Assembly (NCBI RefSeq): GCF_002575655.3
Contig: NC_053041.3
Location: forward strand, 371,983,054 to 372,047,053
DNA: 64,000 bases
Source of the DNA: Aegilops tauschii subsp. strangulata
Taxonomy: Eukaryota; Streptophyta; Magnoliopsida; Poales; Poaceae
Direction: 5' to 3'
The position numbers were made by a program, and so were the translations under genes. The notes below the pieces were generated by a model. That model ran no database searches. It worked only from the letters and a program-made list of their open reading frames with translations, and had not been told where the DNA came from. Below, in pieces: positions 45,604 through 55,230 of the stretch (position 1 is its first letter; every line of letters starts with the position of its first letter).

Positions 45604-47439
45604 ATGGAATTGAGTCTGTCTCGCACGCTTCATCTTTTTAATATCTTTCGTAAGTATGATGAAAAGGAAAATTGTGCTCAAGTGCTAGAAGAAGAAGTCT
45701 ATAAAATGTTTGGCACTAAATCTTTGAATGATGAGCATGATTGCAATGTTGTTAGTATGAACTCTTTGAATATCCATAGTACTAATGATGATTGCACTAG
45801 TTATGATGAAAATGTCTCCTATAAACATGTCTTTTGTGGAGTGCATTGGGTTTGCAAGTACACACCAAATAGGGAAGATAGATATTGCAAGAGGCATAAG
45901 CATTTAGAAACTAAATGGTTGCAAGAAAGGCTAAATGTTAGTGCTGAAAATTTAAATTTTCTTAGCCGTACTTGTGAACTTTGCAATGAACATGGTCATT
46001 TAAATATCAAATGCAAATTGTTTCATGATCGAATCTTGTCCAAAAATTGTGATGACTTGATTTCCCTTGCACATCATAATGAACTTAGTTTGCTTTTGGG
46101 TTATGAAGAAATGAAACGTCAAACTAAGATTATTCCAGAATATAACCTCGAGAAATTCCTCGATATTGATCTAGAAGAAATTTATATGTATTGTGCGGTG
46201 AATTGCATTGAAAATCCTTATATTGCCAATTATATAAAGAAAAGAAAACAAATAGAAGATGAAGAGAATATTAACGAAAGGGAAGAGACTTCCCAATATT
46301 CTCCTATTATTTCTTATGATGAATCAGGTAACGAGGAGGAGCCTTCTATTCAACCAATCTCATTAATAAGGAGCTCCAAAAAGAGGATTGAACCCACACA
46401 TGATGTGAAGAAGAAAAAGAAAAGACGGAGAAGCAAAGGTAGAAAGGTATCTCTCCCAACTGATGTTGCTCCTATTACTCATTGTGATGATGATAATTGC
46501 TATACTATTGGTGCTATCCATACTATTAATGATGAGAGTGATTATGCTTACGATATGAAAAGGCCCAAGATTGGGGATGCTATGTTTGATGAAGATGATG
46601 TTTTTGAGAATATATTTGCTGCAATTAATGTTTGTCCCAAGCTTGGGGATGCTATCTTTAATGAAGATGATATTTTTAGCCTCCCAAGTTTTGATGAGCA
46701 AATTTATTATGAGGATAGCATGCCTCCTCTTTATGATGGTTATATTGATGAAAGTGGGTTTGGAAGAGTGTCAACTTTAGGAAGTAATGATCCCACTATT
46801 TTCGAGGATGTTGAATCTTATTGTGATAAATATGAAAGTGGATTTGGAGAGGTCATGACTTTATTTAGTGATGGATCCACTATTTCGGAAGAGGTTTCAA
46901 TTGATTATGATGAGAACAAAGTTGCTACTTATGATGATTATTGTGATGAAACTTATGCTATAAAAAGTAGTGATGATTATATTTATAAAACTTGTCATGA
47001 TTATGATTACCCTTTTTCTGAACATTACTCTTTTAATGTGGAAACAATTTATAGTATTCGAGTCTCTTATGATACTCCCACTATTCCGAAAGAGAAGAAT
47101 TTTGCTTATGTGGAGAGTAACAAAATTTATATGCTTGTGGATCATGAAAAGAATGCTTTAGGTGCTGGTTATATTGTTGAATTCATTCATTATGCTACTG
47201 AAAATTATTATGAGGGAGGAACATATACTTGTAGGAATTGCAATAATATCAAGTTTCCTCTCTATGTGCTTAAAGTTTTAAAGTTATGCTTGTTTTGCCT
47301 TCCTATGCTAGTTGATTATTATTCCCATAAATTGTTTGCTCACAAAATCCCTATGCATAGGAAGTGGGTTAGACTTAAATGTTCTAGTCATATTCTTCAT
47401 GATGCTCCCTTTATGTTTCAATTCTTATCTTTTATGTGA
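45604..47439 (+). CDS. Intact 611-residue zinc-knuckle ORF of element B, function unknown
   Basis: The start MELSLSRTLHLFNIFRKYD at 45604 is shared with element A; an in-frame ATG at 45538 is not, so I take the later one. Residues 124-137 form a perfect CCHC zinc knuckle (CELCNEHGHLNIKC). About residues 268-282 are a Lys/Arg-rich block (KKKKKRRRSKGRK), nuclear-signal-like. The C-terminal half is acidic and has two internal repeats: GDAMFDEDDVFENIF / GDAIFNEDDIFSLPSF and ESGFGRVSTL / ESGFGEVMTL. A Cys pair, CRNCNN, lies near residue 543 and a hydrophobic helix follows. There is no protease, RT or integrase motif. It occupies the place of gag but does not look like known plant gag. It may bind element RNA; that is inference from the zinc knuckle alone. 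Confidence 0.88.
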   Translation: MELSLSRTLHLFNIFRKYDEKENCAQVLEEEVYKMFGTKSLNDEHDCNVVSMNSLNIHSTNDDCTSYDENVSYKHVFCGVHWVCKYTPNREDRYCKRHKHLETKWLQERLNVSAENLNFLSRTCELCNEHGHLNIKCKLFHDRILSKNCDDLISLAHHNELSLLLGYEEMKRQTKIIPEYNLEKFLDIDLEEIYMYCAVNCIENPYIANYIKKRKQIEDEENINEREETSQYSPIISYDESGNEEEPSIQPISLIRSSKKRIEPTHDVKKKKKRRRSKGRKVSLPTDVAPITHCDDDNCYTIGAIHTINDESDYAYDMKRPKIGDAMFDEDDVFENIFAAINVCPKLGDAIFNEDDIFSLPSFDEQIYYEDSMPPLYDGYIDESGFGRVSTLGSNDPTIFEDVESYCDKYESGFGEVMTLFSDGSTISEEVSIDYDENKVATYDDYCDETYAIKSSDDYIYKTCHDYDYPFSEHYSFNVETIYSIRVSYDTPTIPKEKNFAYVESNKIYMLVDHEKNALGAGYIVEFIHYATENYYEGGTYTCRNCNNIKFPLYVLKVLKLCLFCLPMLVDYYSHKLFAHKIPMHRKWVRLKCSSHILHDAPFMFQFLSFM

Positions 47440-50001
47440 GCATCATTGAAATCATCATGCCTAGCTAGGGGCGTTAAACGATAGCGCTTGTTGGGAGGCA
47501 ACCCAATTTTATTTTACTTCTTTGCTTTTTGTTCCTGTTTAGTAATAAATAATCTATCTAGCCTCTGGTTAGATGTGGTTTTATGTTTTAATTAGTGTTT
47601 GTGCCAAGTAAGACCTATAGGATCTTCTTGGATGATAGTTATTTGATCTTGCTGAAAATTCCAGAAACTATCTGTTCACGAAAACAATTGTTTAAAATCA
47701 CCAGAACGTGATAAAATACTGATTACAATTTCAGTGGATCAATAAACAAATTATCTAGGTCGTCCTATTTTGGTACAATTTTTTGAGTTCCAGAAGTTTG
47801 CGTTAGTTACAGATTACTACAGACTGTTCTGTTTTTGACAGATTCTGTTTTCCGTGTGTTGTTTGCTTATTTTGATGAATCTATGGCTAGTAAAATAGTT
47901 TATAAACCATAGAGAAGTTGGAATACAGTAGATTTAACACCAATACAAATAAATAAAGAGTTCATTATAGTACCTTGAAGTGGTGATTTGTTTTCTTTCG
48001 CTAACGGAGCTCACGAGATTTTCTGTTAAGTTTTGTGTTGTGATGTTTTCAAGTTTCAGGTAAAGATTCGATGGACTATGGAATAAGGACTGGCAAGAGC
48101 CTAAGCTTGGGGATGCCCAAGGAACCCCAAGGTAATATTCAAGGACAACCAAGAGCCTAAGCTTGGGGATGCCCCGGATGGCATCCCCTCTTTCGTCTTC
48201 GTTCATTGGTAACTTTACTTGGAGCTATATTTTTATTCACCACATGATATGTGTTTTGCTTGGAGCGTCGTTTTATTTTCTTTAGCTTTGCTTGCAGTTT
48301 GAATAAAATACTAAGATCTGAAATTATTCAATGGGAGAGTCTTCACATAGCTAAATAATTATTTAACTACTCATTGATCTTCACTTATATCTTTTTGGAG
48401 TAGCTTGTCATTTACTCGTGTGCTTCACTTATATCCTATGAGTAAATGGTTGAATGAATTGAATATCATAAATCTGAAATTATACATGTTTCATATGCTT
48501 ATCCCATGGGGAGTAATGACTTTACATATAAGAAGTAGAGGTGGTAAATTTATTGAAGGTTAGCAAACGTTGTATTGGTCACTTGAACAATTCATGAAAG
48601 AATATTGAAGGAAGAGAGATTTCACATATAATACTATCTTGGACATCTTCTATGATTGTGAGCCCCATTAATTATTTTCAAACCTGAGCAAATTAGTTGA
48701 AGTTGGGGAAGACAACATAATGAGTTATGCTTGGGTATATTTGTATAAAAGTTATATTGTTATGGATCCTCTAGCATGTGGTGCTTGCTATTTAGAATCC
48801 TTTGCTGGCCAAAATATCTGTACTAAGAGGGAATACTGCTTGTGCATCCAAATTCCTTGAACCAAGTTTCTTCCATGAGTGTCCACCATATCTACCTATA
48901 TGCGGTATTTACCTGCCGTTCCAAGTAAATTTGCATGTGCCAAAGTCTAAACCTTCAAATAATAATCTGTTTTGTATGCCCGAATCGCTCATGTAGCGAC
49001 TAGGGGCTGTCGGTATCTTCCATGCTAGGTGGGTTATTCTCACGATGAGCGGACTCCGCTCATCATTCACGAGAAAATGGATGGTAACTGGGATGCCCAG
49101 TCCTATGATCAAAAGATCAAAAACAAATTCGCAAATAATTTAAACAAAACTCCCCCAGGAATGTTGATAGTTGGACGGCACCCGTTGTTTCAGACAAGCC
49201 GTGGAGTGTGAATGTTGGTGGAGGGGGAGTAAAAAATTTACCTTTCTGCGTGGGAACCGCCTATGATGTATCTAGTATGGAAGATATTGGGAACTCTTGG
49301 TCGTTATGTTGACAATGAAAGCATACCTCTCAAAATTATTTTCATCTCTGTTTTAGCTTCGAGCTCTGGCACCTCTGCAAATCCCTGCTTCCCTCTGCGA
49401 AGGGCCTATCTTTTACTTTTATGCAAGAGTCAGTAGTATTCCTTCTCATTCCAACCTACTCTTTAGTTGGCAAGCATCATGTGATGGAAAGATCTAAGCA
49501 TATATGGTCATTCAAATATGTTTGATCATGAATCATTATTGTTGACAATTATCTATATGATAAATAAGTTGGGAGGCAAAACATTAAGCCCATATCTATC
49601 TCTGTGTTCGATGGATGCTATTTGTTCTAAAAATATACTTTGAGTGGTAGCAATCACGGAAGACTAAATGATAGTTGAGTATGTGGAGTTTGCTAAATCA
49701 AAGCTCTGACATAGACTCTTCCTGAAAATAAGATGAATTGTAATTGTTTGATGACCGATAACACGGTTTGTTAGTTTTCAAGAAAAGTTTATGATCTATA
49801 CTTTAACATGTGAATAGCTTGTTACTTGATCATGAGAAGTTTTATGAGATGAGCTATTGTTATGACATATGATGATGCTAGAAAAGGTGATTGAAATTAT
49901 CATTGATCAAACTTGTGCACCTGCTAGCATTCACACTTCATAAATTATTTCTTTTATCATTTACCTACTCGAGGACGAGCAGGAATTAAGCTTGGGGATG
50001 C
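47440..50001 (+). other. Non-coding 3' region of element B
   Basis: A 2.5-kb stretch without a credible gene. GGGGCGTTAAACGATAGCGC with GGGAGGCAACCC follows the ORF. AAGCTTGGGGATGC occurs at 48103-48116 and 48159-48172, the second next to a GGGATGCC/GGCATCCC hairpin. Near 48800-49250 are partial reading frames too short and broken to call. Confidence 0.75.
49988..50001 (+). promoter_or_regulatory. Polypurine-like tract of element B
   Basis: AAGCTTGGGGATGC directly abuts the right LTR start at 50002. The same 14-mer or a one-base variant also occurs four more times inside the element, twice within the ORF. Confidence 0.7.
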
Positions 50002-51687
50002 TGATACGTCTCCAACGTATCTATAATTTATGAAGTATTCATGCTATTATATTATCTGTTTTGGATGTTTATGGGCTTTATTATGCACTTTTATATTATT
50101 TTTGGGACTAACCTATTAACCGGAGGCCCAGCCCTAATTGCTGTTTTTTGCCTATTTCAGTGTTTCGCAGAAAAGGAATATCAAACGGAGTCCAAACATA
50201 ATGAAACCTTCGGGAGAGTTACTTTTGGAACGAAAGCAATCTAGGAGACTTGGAGTAGACGTCAGGGAAGCTTCGAGGTGGCCATGAGGCAGGGACGCGC
50301 GCCTGCCCCCCTGGGAGCGCCCCCACCCTCGTGGGCCCCTCGTGGCTCCCCTGACCGACTTCTTTTGCCTATAAATATCCATATACCCTAAAACATCGGG
50401 GAACAGAAGAGATTGGGAGTTCCGCCGCCGCAAGCCTCTGTAGCAACCAAAACCCAATCGGGACCCTGTTCCGGCACCCTGCCGGAGGGGGGGGATCCCT
50501 CACCGGTGGCCATCTTCATCATCCCGGCGCTCCCCATGACGAGGAGGGAGTAGTTCACCCTCGGGGCTGAGGCTATGTATCAGTAGCTATGTGTTTGATC
50601 TCTCTCTCTCTCTCGTGTTCTTGAGGTGATACGATCTTGATGTATCGCGAGCTTTGCTATTATAGTTGGATCTTATGATGTTTCTCCCCCTCTACTCTCT
50701 TGTAATGGATTGAGTTTTCCCTTTGAAGTTATCTTGTCGGATTGAGTGTTTAAGGATTTGAGAACACTTGACGTATGTCTTGCCGTGCTTATCTGTGGTG
50801 ACAATGGGATATCACGTGATCCACTTGATGTATGTTTTGGTGATCAACTTGCGAGTTCCACCCATGAATCTATGCATAGGGGTTGGCACACGTTTTCGTC
50901 TTGACTCTCCGGTAGAAATTTTGGGGCACTCTTTGAAGTTCTTTGTGTTGGTTGAATAGATGAATCTGAGATTGTGTGATGCATATCGTATAATCATACC
51001 CACGGATACTTGAGGTGACATTGGAGTATCTAGGTGACATTAGGGTTTTGGTTGATTTGTGTCTTAAGGTGTTATTCTAGTACGAACTCTATGATAGATT
51101 GAACGGAAATAATAGCTTCGTGTTATTTTACTACGGACTCATGAATAGATCAATCCGAAAGAGTAACTTTGAGGTGGTTTCGTACCCTACCATAATCTCT
51201 TCGTTTGTTCTCCGCTATTAGTGACTTTGGAGTGACTCTTTGTTGCATGTTGAGGGATAGTTATATGATCCAATTATGTTATTATTGTTGAGAGAACTTG
51301 CACTAGTGAAAGTATGAACCCTAGGCCTTGTTTCCTAGCATTGCAATACCATTTACGCTCACTTTTACCACTTGTTACCTTGCTGTTTTTATATTTTCAG
51401 ATTACAAAAACCTATATCTACCATCCATATTGCACTTGTATCACCATCTCTTCGCTGAACTAGTGCACCTATACAATTTACCATTGTATTGGGTGTGTTG
51501 GGGACACAAGAGACTCTTTGTTATTTGATTGCAAGGTTGCTTGAGAGAGACCATCTTCATCCTACGCCTCCCACGGATTGATAAACCTTAGGTCATCCAC
51601 TTGAGGGAAATTTGCTACTGTCCTACAAATCTCTGCACGTGGAGGCCCAACAACGTCTACAAGAAGAAGGTTGTGTAGTAGACATCA
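50002..51687 (+). repeat. 3' LTR of element B, 1,686 bp
   Basis: It starts TGATACGTCTCC and ends GTAGTAGACATCA, followed by the GGGAC target duplication. Confidence 0.94.
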
Positions 51688-52139
51688 GGGACGACCTCGA
51701 CCTCTGCCTCCGTGGCTTGGCTGTAGCACCCGGTGTGTTGCAGCCACAGCTCGAGTGGCCCCCTCGGCGGCATCTCCTCGGCGAAGAACCTTGGGAACCG
51801 GATCCATGTGCGCGGCGGCATCGCCGCCCACACCATGAACTCACGCGAGGTACCCTCGGTGTGGGTTCCCACCCCGGCTAGCCGTGCAGCCTCGGCCTGT
51901 CCTCCGCGACCCCGGACCGCGCAGCGCTGGGCACTGCCACCCTGCCCGGAGCTCCGCGCGCGGGCGTACAGAGGGATCAGGAAGCCAGGCGGAGGTCCCT
52001 CGTACCAAGTCCGCGTCACCTCTTGCTCCTCGCCAGCATCGCTGGGGCGGCCGAGTCTTTTCTTCGGCGGAAGTGGCCCGGGATCCTCCCGAGGGGTTTT
52101 CCCCTTCTCCGCCACGGAAAACCTCCTTATTGGCGCCAT
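51688..52139 (-). pseudogene. Antisense B3-like ORF, N-terminal part
   Basis: It starts MAPIRRFSVAEKGKTPRED at 52139, about 90 bases after a minus-strand TATA box. A Pro/Lys/Arg-rich tail precedes MPPRTWIRFPRFFAEEMPPR and LELWLQHTGC, which matches the first half of a plant B3-like domain (surface strand, then W-L--GC). Coding is cut at 51688 by element B and resumes at 43785. The ORF runs antisense to the gypsy element, between its coding region and its 3' LTR at 52480. Antisense extra ORFs in that position are known from some plant gypsy lineages (Grande, RIRE2). An upstream in-frame ATG in the leader exists but lies beyond the TATA box, so I reject it. Confidence 0.72.
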
Positions 52140-52228
52140 GGATGCTACGGCAAGACGGGAAGACGAAGAAGAAGGAGGGACAGGCAGCGAGAGGATGGAG
52201 ATGAGTAGGGGGCTCTGCCCCTCCCCCC

Positions 52229-52235
52229 ATTTATA
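52229..52235 (-). promoter_or_regulatory. TATA box of the antisense B3-like ORF
   Basis: TATAAAT on the minus strand, followed by a CT-rich leader and the ATG at 52139. It is independent of the LTR promoter, which points the other way. Confidence 0.6.
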
Positions 52236-52239
52236 GCCA

Positions 52240-52479
52240 GAAGGAGGCCAACCGCTGGCCTCCACGATCCCACGCAATGATGATCTTTCTCTGCATGCAG
52301 CAGGCTCTTGTCAAGTCGAACGGTTGTCGAGGCTGCGTGAGGAAGCGGGGACGCCCACGTCCCATCAAGCGCCACGCGTAGATCGAGGCCGCAGGCGGTT
52401 GGGGCCCGCGGCGCTTCGCACTTGCCCTTTGGCTTCGCCTCGAAGCCAAGTCTGAGCGCGCCTTGGGCCCAGGGGCTAC
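52240..52479 (+). other. Gypsy 3' internal region and probable polypurine tract
   Basis: No gene. It ends GGGCCCAGGGGCTAC immediately before the LTR start TGTCGGCG, the usual place of the polypurine tract, which sets the element's direction as plus. Confidence 0.6.
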
Positions 52480-53343
52480 TGTCGGCGTTCTGGGAACGGG
52501 GGTACCCAGACTTGCCTGCCTACAGCCCACGGCGTGGCTCCATCGACGGCCTGGTATGGCCCACGTTCAGCATCAACAACTCAAGACCCTCGCGAGGGGC
52601 CAAGCCTCATGAGGCGAACGACTCCAAGACCCCCAGAAGGAGCGGCCTCCTCAGGCTGGCTCCTGAGGAGAGGAGATTTCTATGCAAGCCCTCACCTTGT
52701 GAGGTTCAGATGACGTGAGCCATGACGACCAAGGCCAGGCGGGCGCCTGCGGGCGCAGGACAGCAGTTTCCTCTTTGGTGCTAAAGAGGCAAGCGCAGGC
52801 ACGGAGTCCCGAGGAATCAGCCAAAGGTTTCCATTTCCATGCAACAAGACCAAGACCGCGAGGACGGCAGGACGGAGGTCATCGCCGAGCCCACCACGGC
52901 GTCACGACCAGAAGCTTTGCAGGCGAAGACTACCTTTTGTCTGGATAAGATGTACCAGTTGTCTCCCTTCAAATTTGGCCGTTGTGGGATCCCTTCCCGC
53001 CTCCATTTTGGGGGAAGAGGACCAAAGCCACTATAAATAGGGCAGCCACCACCATAGAAGGGGGACGGATCATTCAGATCATCCTCGCCAGCTCGCCATC
53101 TTACACAAACACAAGAACATGCCTCCTGAGGTTGTTCCCACTGTACTAGTTCATCCTCAGCCCCTCGAGCCCAACCCACCACAAGGTGGCCCGAACCTGA
53201 GTAAACTGTTGTGTTCCATTTCCTTCCAGTTCATAGAGATAGGCAGTGGGATCATCGAGTAAGCAGACTGGGGAGGACGAGTTCTTCGCACGCACCCCAG
53301 AGTTCGAATCTATCTAGGGTATGTGGAGCCCTGGAATTCGACA
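52480..53343 (+). repeat. 3' LTR of the plus-strand gypsy element, 864 bp
   Basis: It starts TGTCGGCGTTCTGGGAACG and ends GAATTCGACA. TATAAATA lies at 53032-53039. It is a close, inverted relative of the LTR at 53497-54371. Confidence 0.88.
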
Positions 53344-53476
53344 GTCGCCTGCAAGCGTTGTCTGGGTGACGCGGGCGGCGAGGGCGGCCCGGCGCTCAGC
53401 ATGAACTCGACGAGCATCAGCCATGGGGATGGCGAAATGGTGGCGGATTGACCGGAGGAAGAGAGGCTCCAACGCA
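53344..53476 (-). other. Leader fragment of a minus-strand gypsy element
   Basis: 133 bp following the primer site in minus direction. It contains ATGGCTGATGCTCGTCG, possibly the gag start, and is cut by the LTR ending at 53343. Confidence 0.65.
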
Positions 53477-53496
53477 CCCCTACCTGGCGCGCCAAA
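53477..53496 (-). promoter_or_regulatory. Primer binding site of the minus-strand gypsy element
   Basis: The minus strand reads TTTGGCGCGCCAGGTAGGGG directly after the LTR end. It is a recurrent primer site of grass gypsy elements; I do not assign the tRNA. Confidence 0.75.
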
Positions 53497-54371
53497 TGTC
53501 GGATTCGGGGCTCCGCAAATCTTGGATAGATTCGAACTCTGGGGTGCGTGCGAAGAATTCAACCTCCCAGTCTGCCAACTCGTCGTTCTCACGGTCTAGC
53601 TCGATGAACTAGAAAATTGGAACAAGGCAATTTACCCAGGTTCGGGCCACCTTGCGGTGTAATAACCTACTCCTGCTTTGTGGTGGATTAGCCTTGAGGT
53701 GGGCTGAGGAAGAACTAGTACAAGGGGAGAACAACCTCAGGAGGTGTGTTCTTGTGTTTGTGTGAGCTGGTGAGGGTGTGGGTGAATGAATGATCCATCC
53801 CCTTCTACGGTGGTGGCTAGGCTCTATTTATAGTGGCCTTGGTCCTCTCCCCAAAATGAAGGCGGGAAGGGATCCCACAACGGCCAAATTGGAAGGGAGA
53901 CAACTAGTACATCTTATCCCGACGAAAGGTGGTCTGCGCCTGCAAAGCTTCTGGTCATGACGCCATGGTGGGCTCGCGATGACCTCCGTCCTGCCGTCCT
54001 GGCGGTCTTGGTCTTGTAGCACAGAAATGTAAACCTTTGGTTGATGCCTCAGGACTCCACGTGTGCGCTTGCCTTTTTAGCATCAAAGAGGAAACCTGCT
54101 GTACTGCGCCCGCCTGGCCTTGGTCATCATGGCTCGCGTCATCCGAACCTCACGAGGTGAGGGCTTGCATAGAAATCTCCGCTCCTCAGGAGCCAGCCTG
54201 AGGAGGCCACTCCTTCTGGAGGTCTTGGAGTCGTCCGCCTCGCGAGGCTTGGCCCCTCGTGAGGGTCTTGCGTTGTTGGTGCTGAAGATGGGTCGTACAG
54301 GCCGTCGATGGAGCCACGCCGCGGACCACGGGTAGGCAAGTCTGGGTACCCCGATTCCCAGAACGCCGACA
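53497..54371 (-). repeat. 5' LTR of the minus-strand gypsy element, 875 bp
   Basis: On the minus strand it starts TGTCGGCGTTCTGGGAATC and ends GAATCCGACA at the primer site. The TATA box is at 53825-53832. Its outer end is inserted in a Maximus-type LTR. Confidence 0.88.
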
Positions 54372-54542
54372 AAAACCAAAGTCTTCAAATGAAGACATTA
54401 ATTTTTAGGGGTCGACTTTCTTCGGAAATATCAAACTCCTCAGAGACTTATGATTCATGTGCACACTCACAAACACATTAGTCCCTTAACCTATAAGTCT
54501 TCAATACACCAAAATCACTAAGGGGCACTAGATGCACGTACA
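54372..54542 (-). repeat. Maximus/SIRE-type LTR stub, first ~170 bp
   Basis: On the minus strand it starts TGTACGTGCATCTAGTGCC, matching the LTR start at 26877, and is cut after ~170 bp by the gypsy LTR. No purine tract precedes it, so it is probably a 5' LTR. Confidence 0.8.
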
Positions 54543-55230
54543 CAGCCGTTACAAGTCTTTGACCCAACTTGGTGGCACCGATATGAAAATATTGGTGAGA
54601 CCGACTAGTGCAAAAGACTTTACTGTTAGCGTTTTCGGTGAGACTAATTATACCATCTCGGTGAGACCGAAGTGCAATGGCTAGGGCAGAGTCGTGTCTC
54701 AGTAATTCCGATCGTTTTGTCTTGATTATTCCAAAACGAAGCGACTTCATCATAGAAACTTGGAAAGGCCTTCTCGGTGGGACCGAGAACCAATTCGGTC
54801 AGACTGAAATGTTAGGGTTTTGGCTGTGGCAGTAGAATGGTCATCTCGGCGGGTCCGGAGTAGATAGTATCGGTGGGACCGAAATGATGATTTAGGGTTT
54901 GGAAAGATGTGATTGTGGGAAAGTGATTGAGTGTTTTTAGAGCAATATCACTGAGCACTTTGAGCAACAACCTCATCAACAATACCTCATCTCCTTTTAA
55001 TAGTATTGGCTTTCCTAAGGGACTCAATGTGATCTCGGATCACTAAACAAAAAATGTAGAGTCTTGGGGTAGCCAATTTTTGTCCTTCACATTTTGAAGG
55101 GGTTCACATCCTCATGTCCTTGCCATGCCACCGTTGGACTTATCTAAAATATTCTAGGTAAAACTAGTAGTTCAACAATATGTATGTTGACATTAATTAC
55201 CAAAACCACCGAGGGAGCAAATGTGCTTTA
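54543..55230 (-). repeat. Unclassified LTR-like remnant
   Basis: It contains repeated GGTGAGACCGA / CGGTGGGACCGA words and, on the minus strand, CTCCCTCGGTGGTTTTGG with GTGATCCGAGATCAC. These look like parts of a Triticeae LTR, but I see no defined ends and no gene. Confidence 0.4.

Larger units (their letters stand above)
43791..51687 (+). mobile_element. Complete non-autonomous LTR retrotransposon B, 7,897 bp
   Basis: Same family as element A. The LTRs start TGATACGTCTCC and end TAGACATCA, and the target duplication is GGGAC on both sides (43786-43790, 51688-51692). It has a tRNA-Asp-type primer site, an intact 611-residue ORF, a 2.5-kb non-coding 3' region, and a purine-rich tract immediately before the right LTR. 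It has no pol genes, so it depends on enzymes supplied in trans. It is inserted in the antisense B3-like ORF of the gypsy element. Both LTR ends and the ORF are better preserved than in A, so it is probably the younger insertion. Confidence 0.95.

Noticed and set aside
37042..47145. Ile-rich minus-strand frames of 70-116 codons within the zinc-knuckle ORFs
   Set aside because: They are shadows of the GAT/AAT-rich sense ORF. They recur in both elements only because the sense ORF is conserved.
48802..49211. Short frames in the 3' region of element B
   Set aside because: Each is about 60 codons, without motifs and not open at the matching place in element A.
43341..52139. Reading the B3-like gene as an ordinary host gene
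   Set aside because: It lies directly upstream, in antisense, of a polypurine tract and gypsy LTR with no boundary between, so a retrotransposon extra ORF is the simpler view.
51733..52236. 167-codon plus-strand frame
   Set aside because: It is a shadow of the antisense B3-like ORF in GC-rich DNA, with no motif and no suitable promoter.
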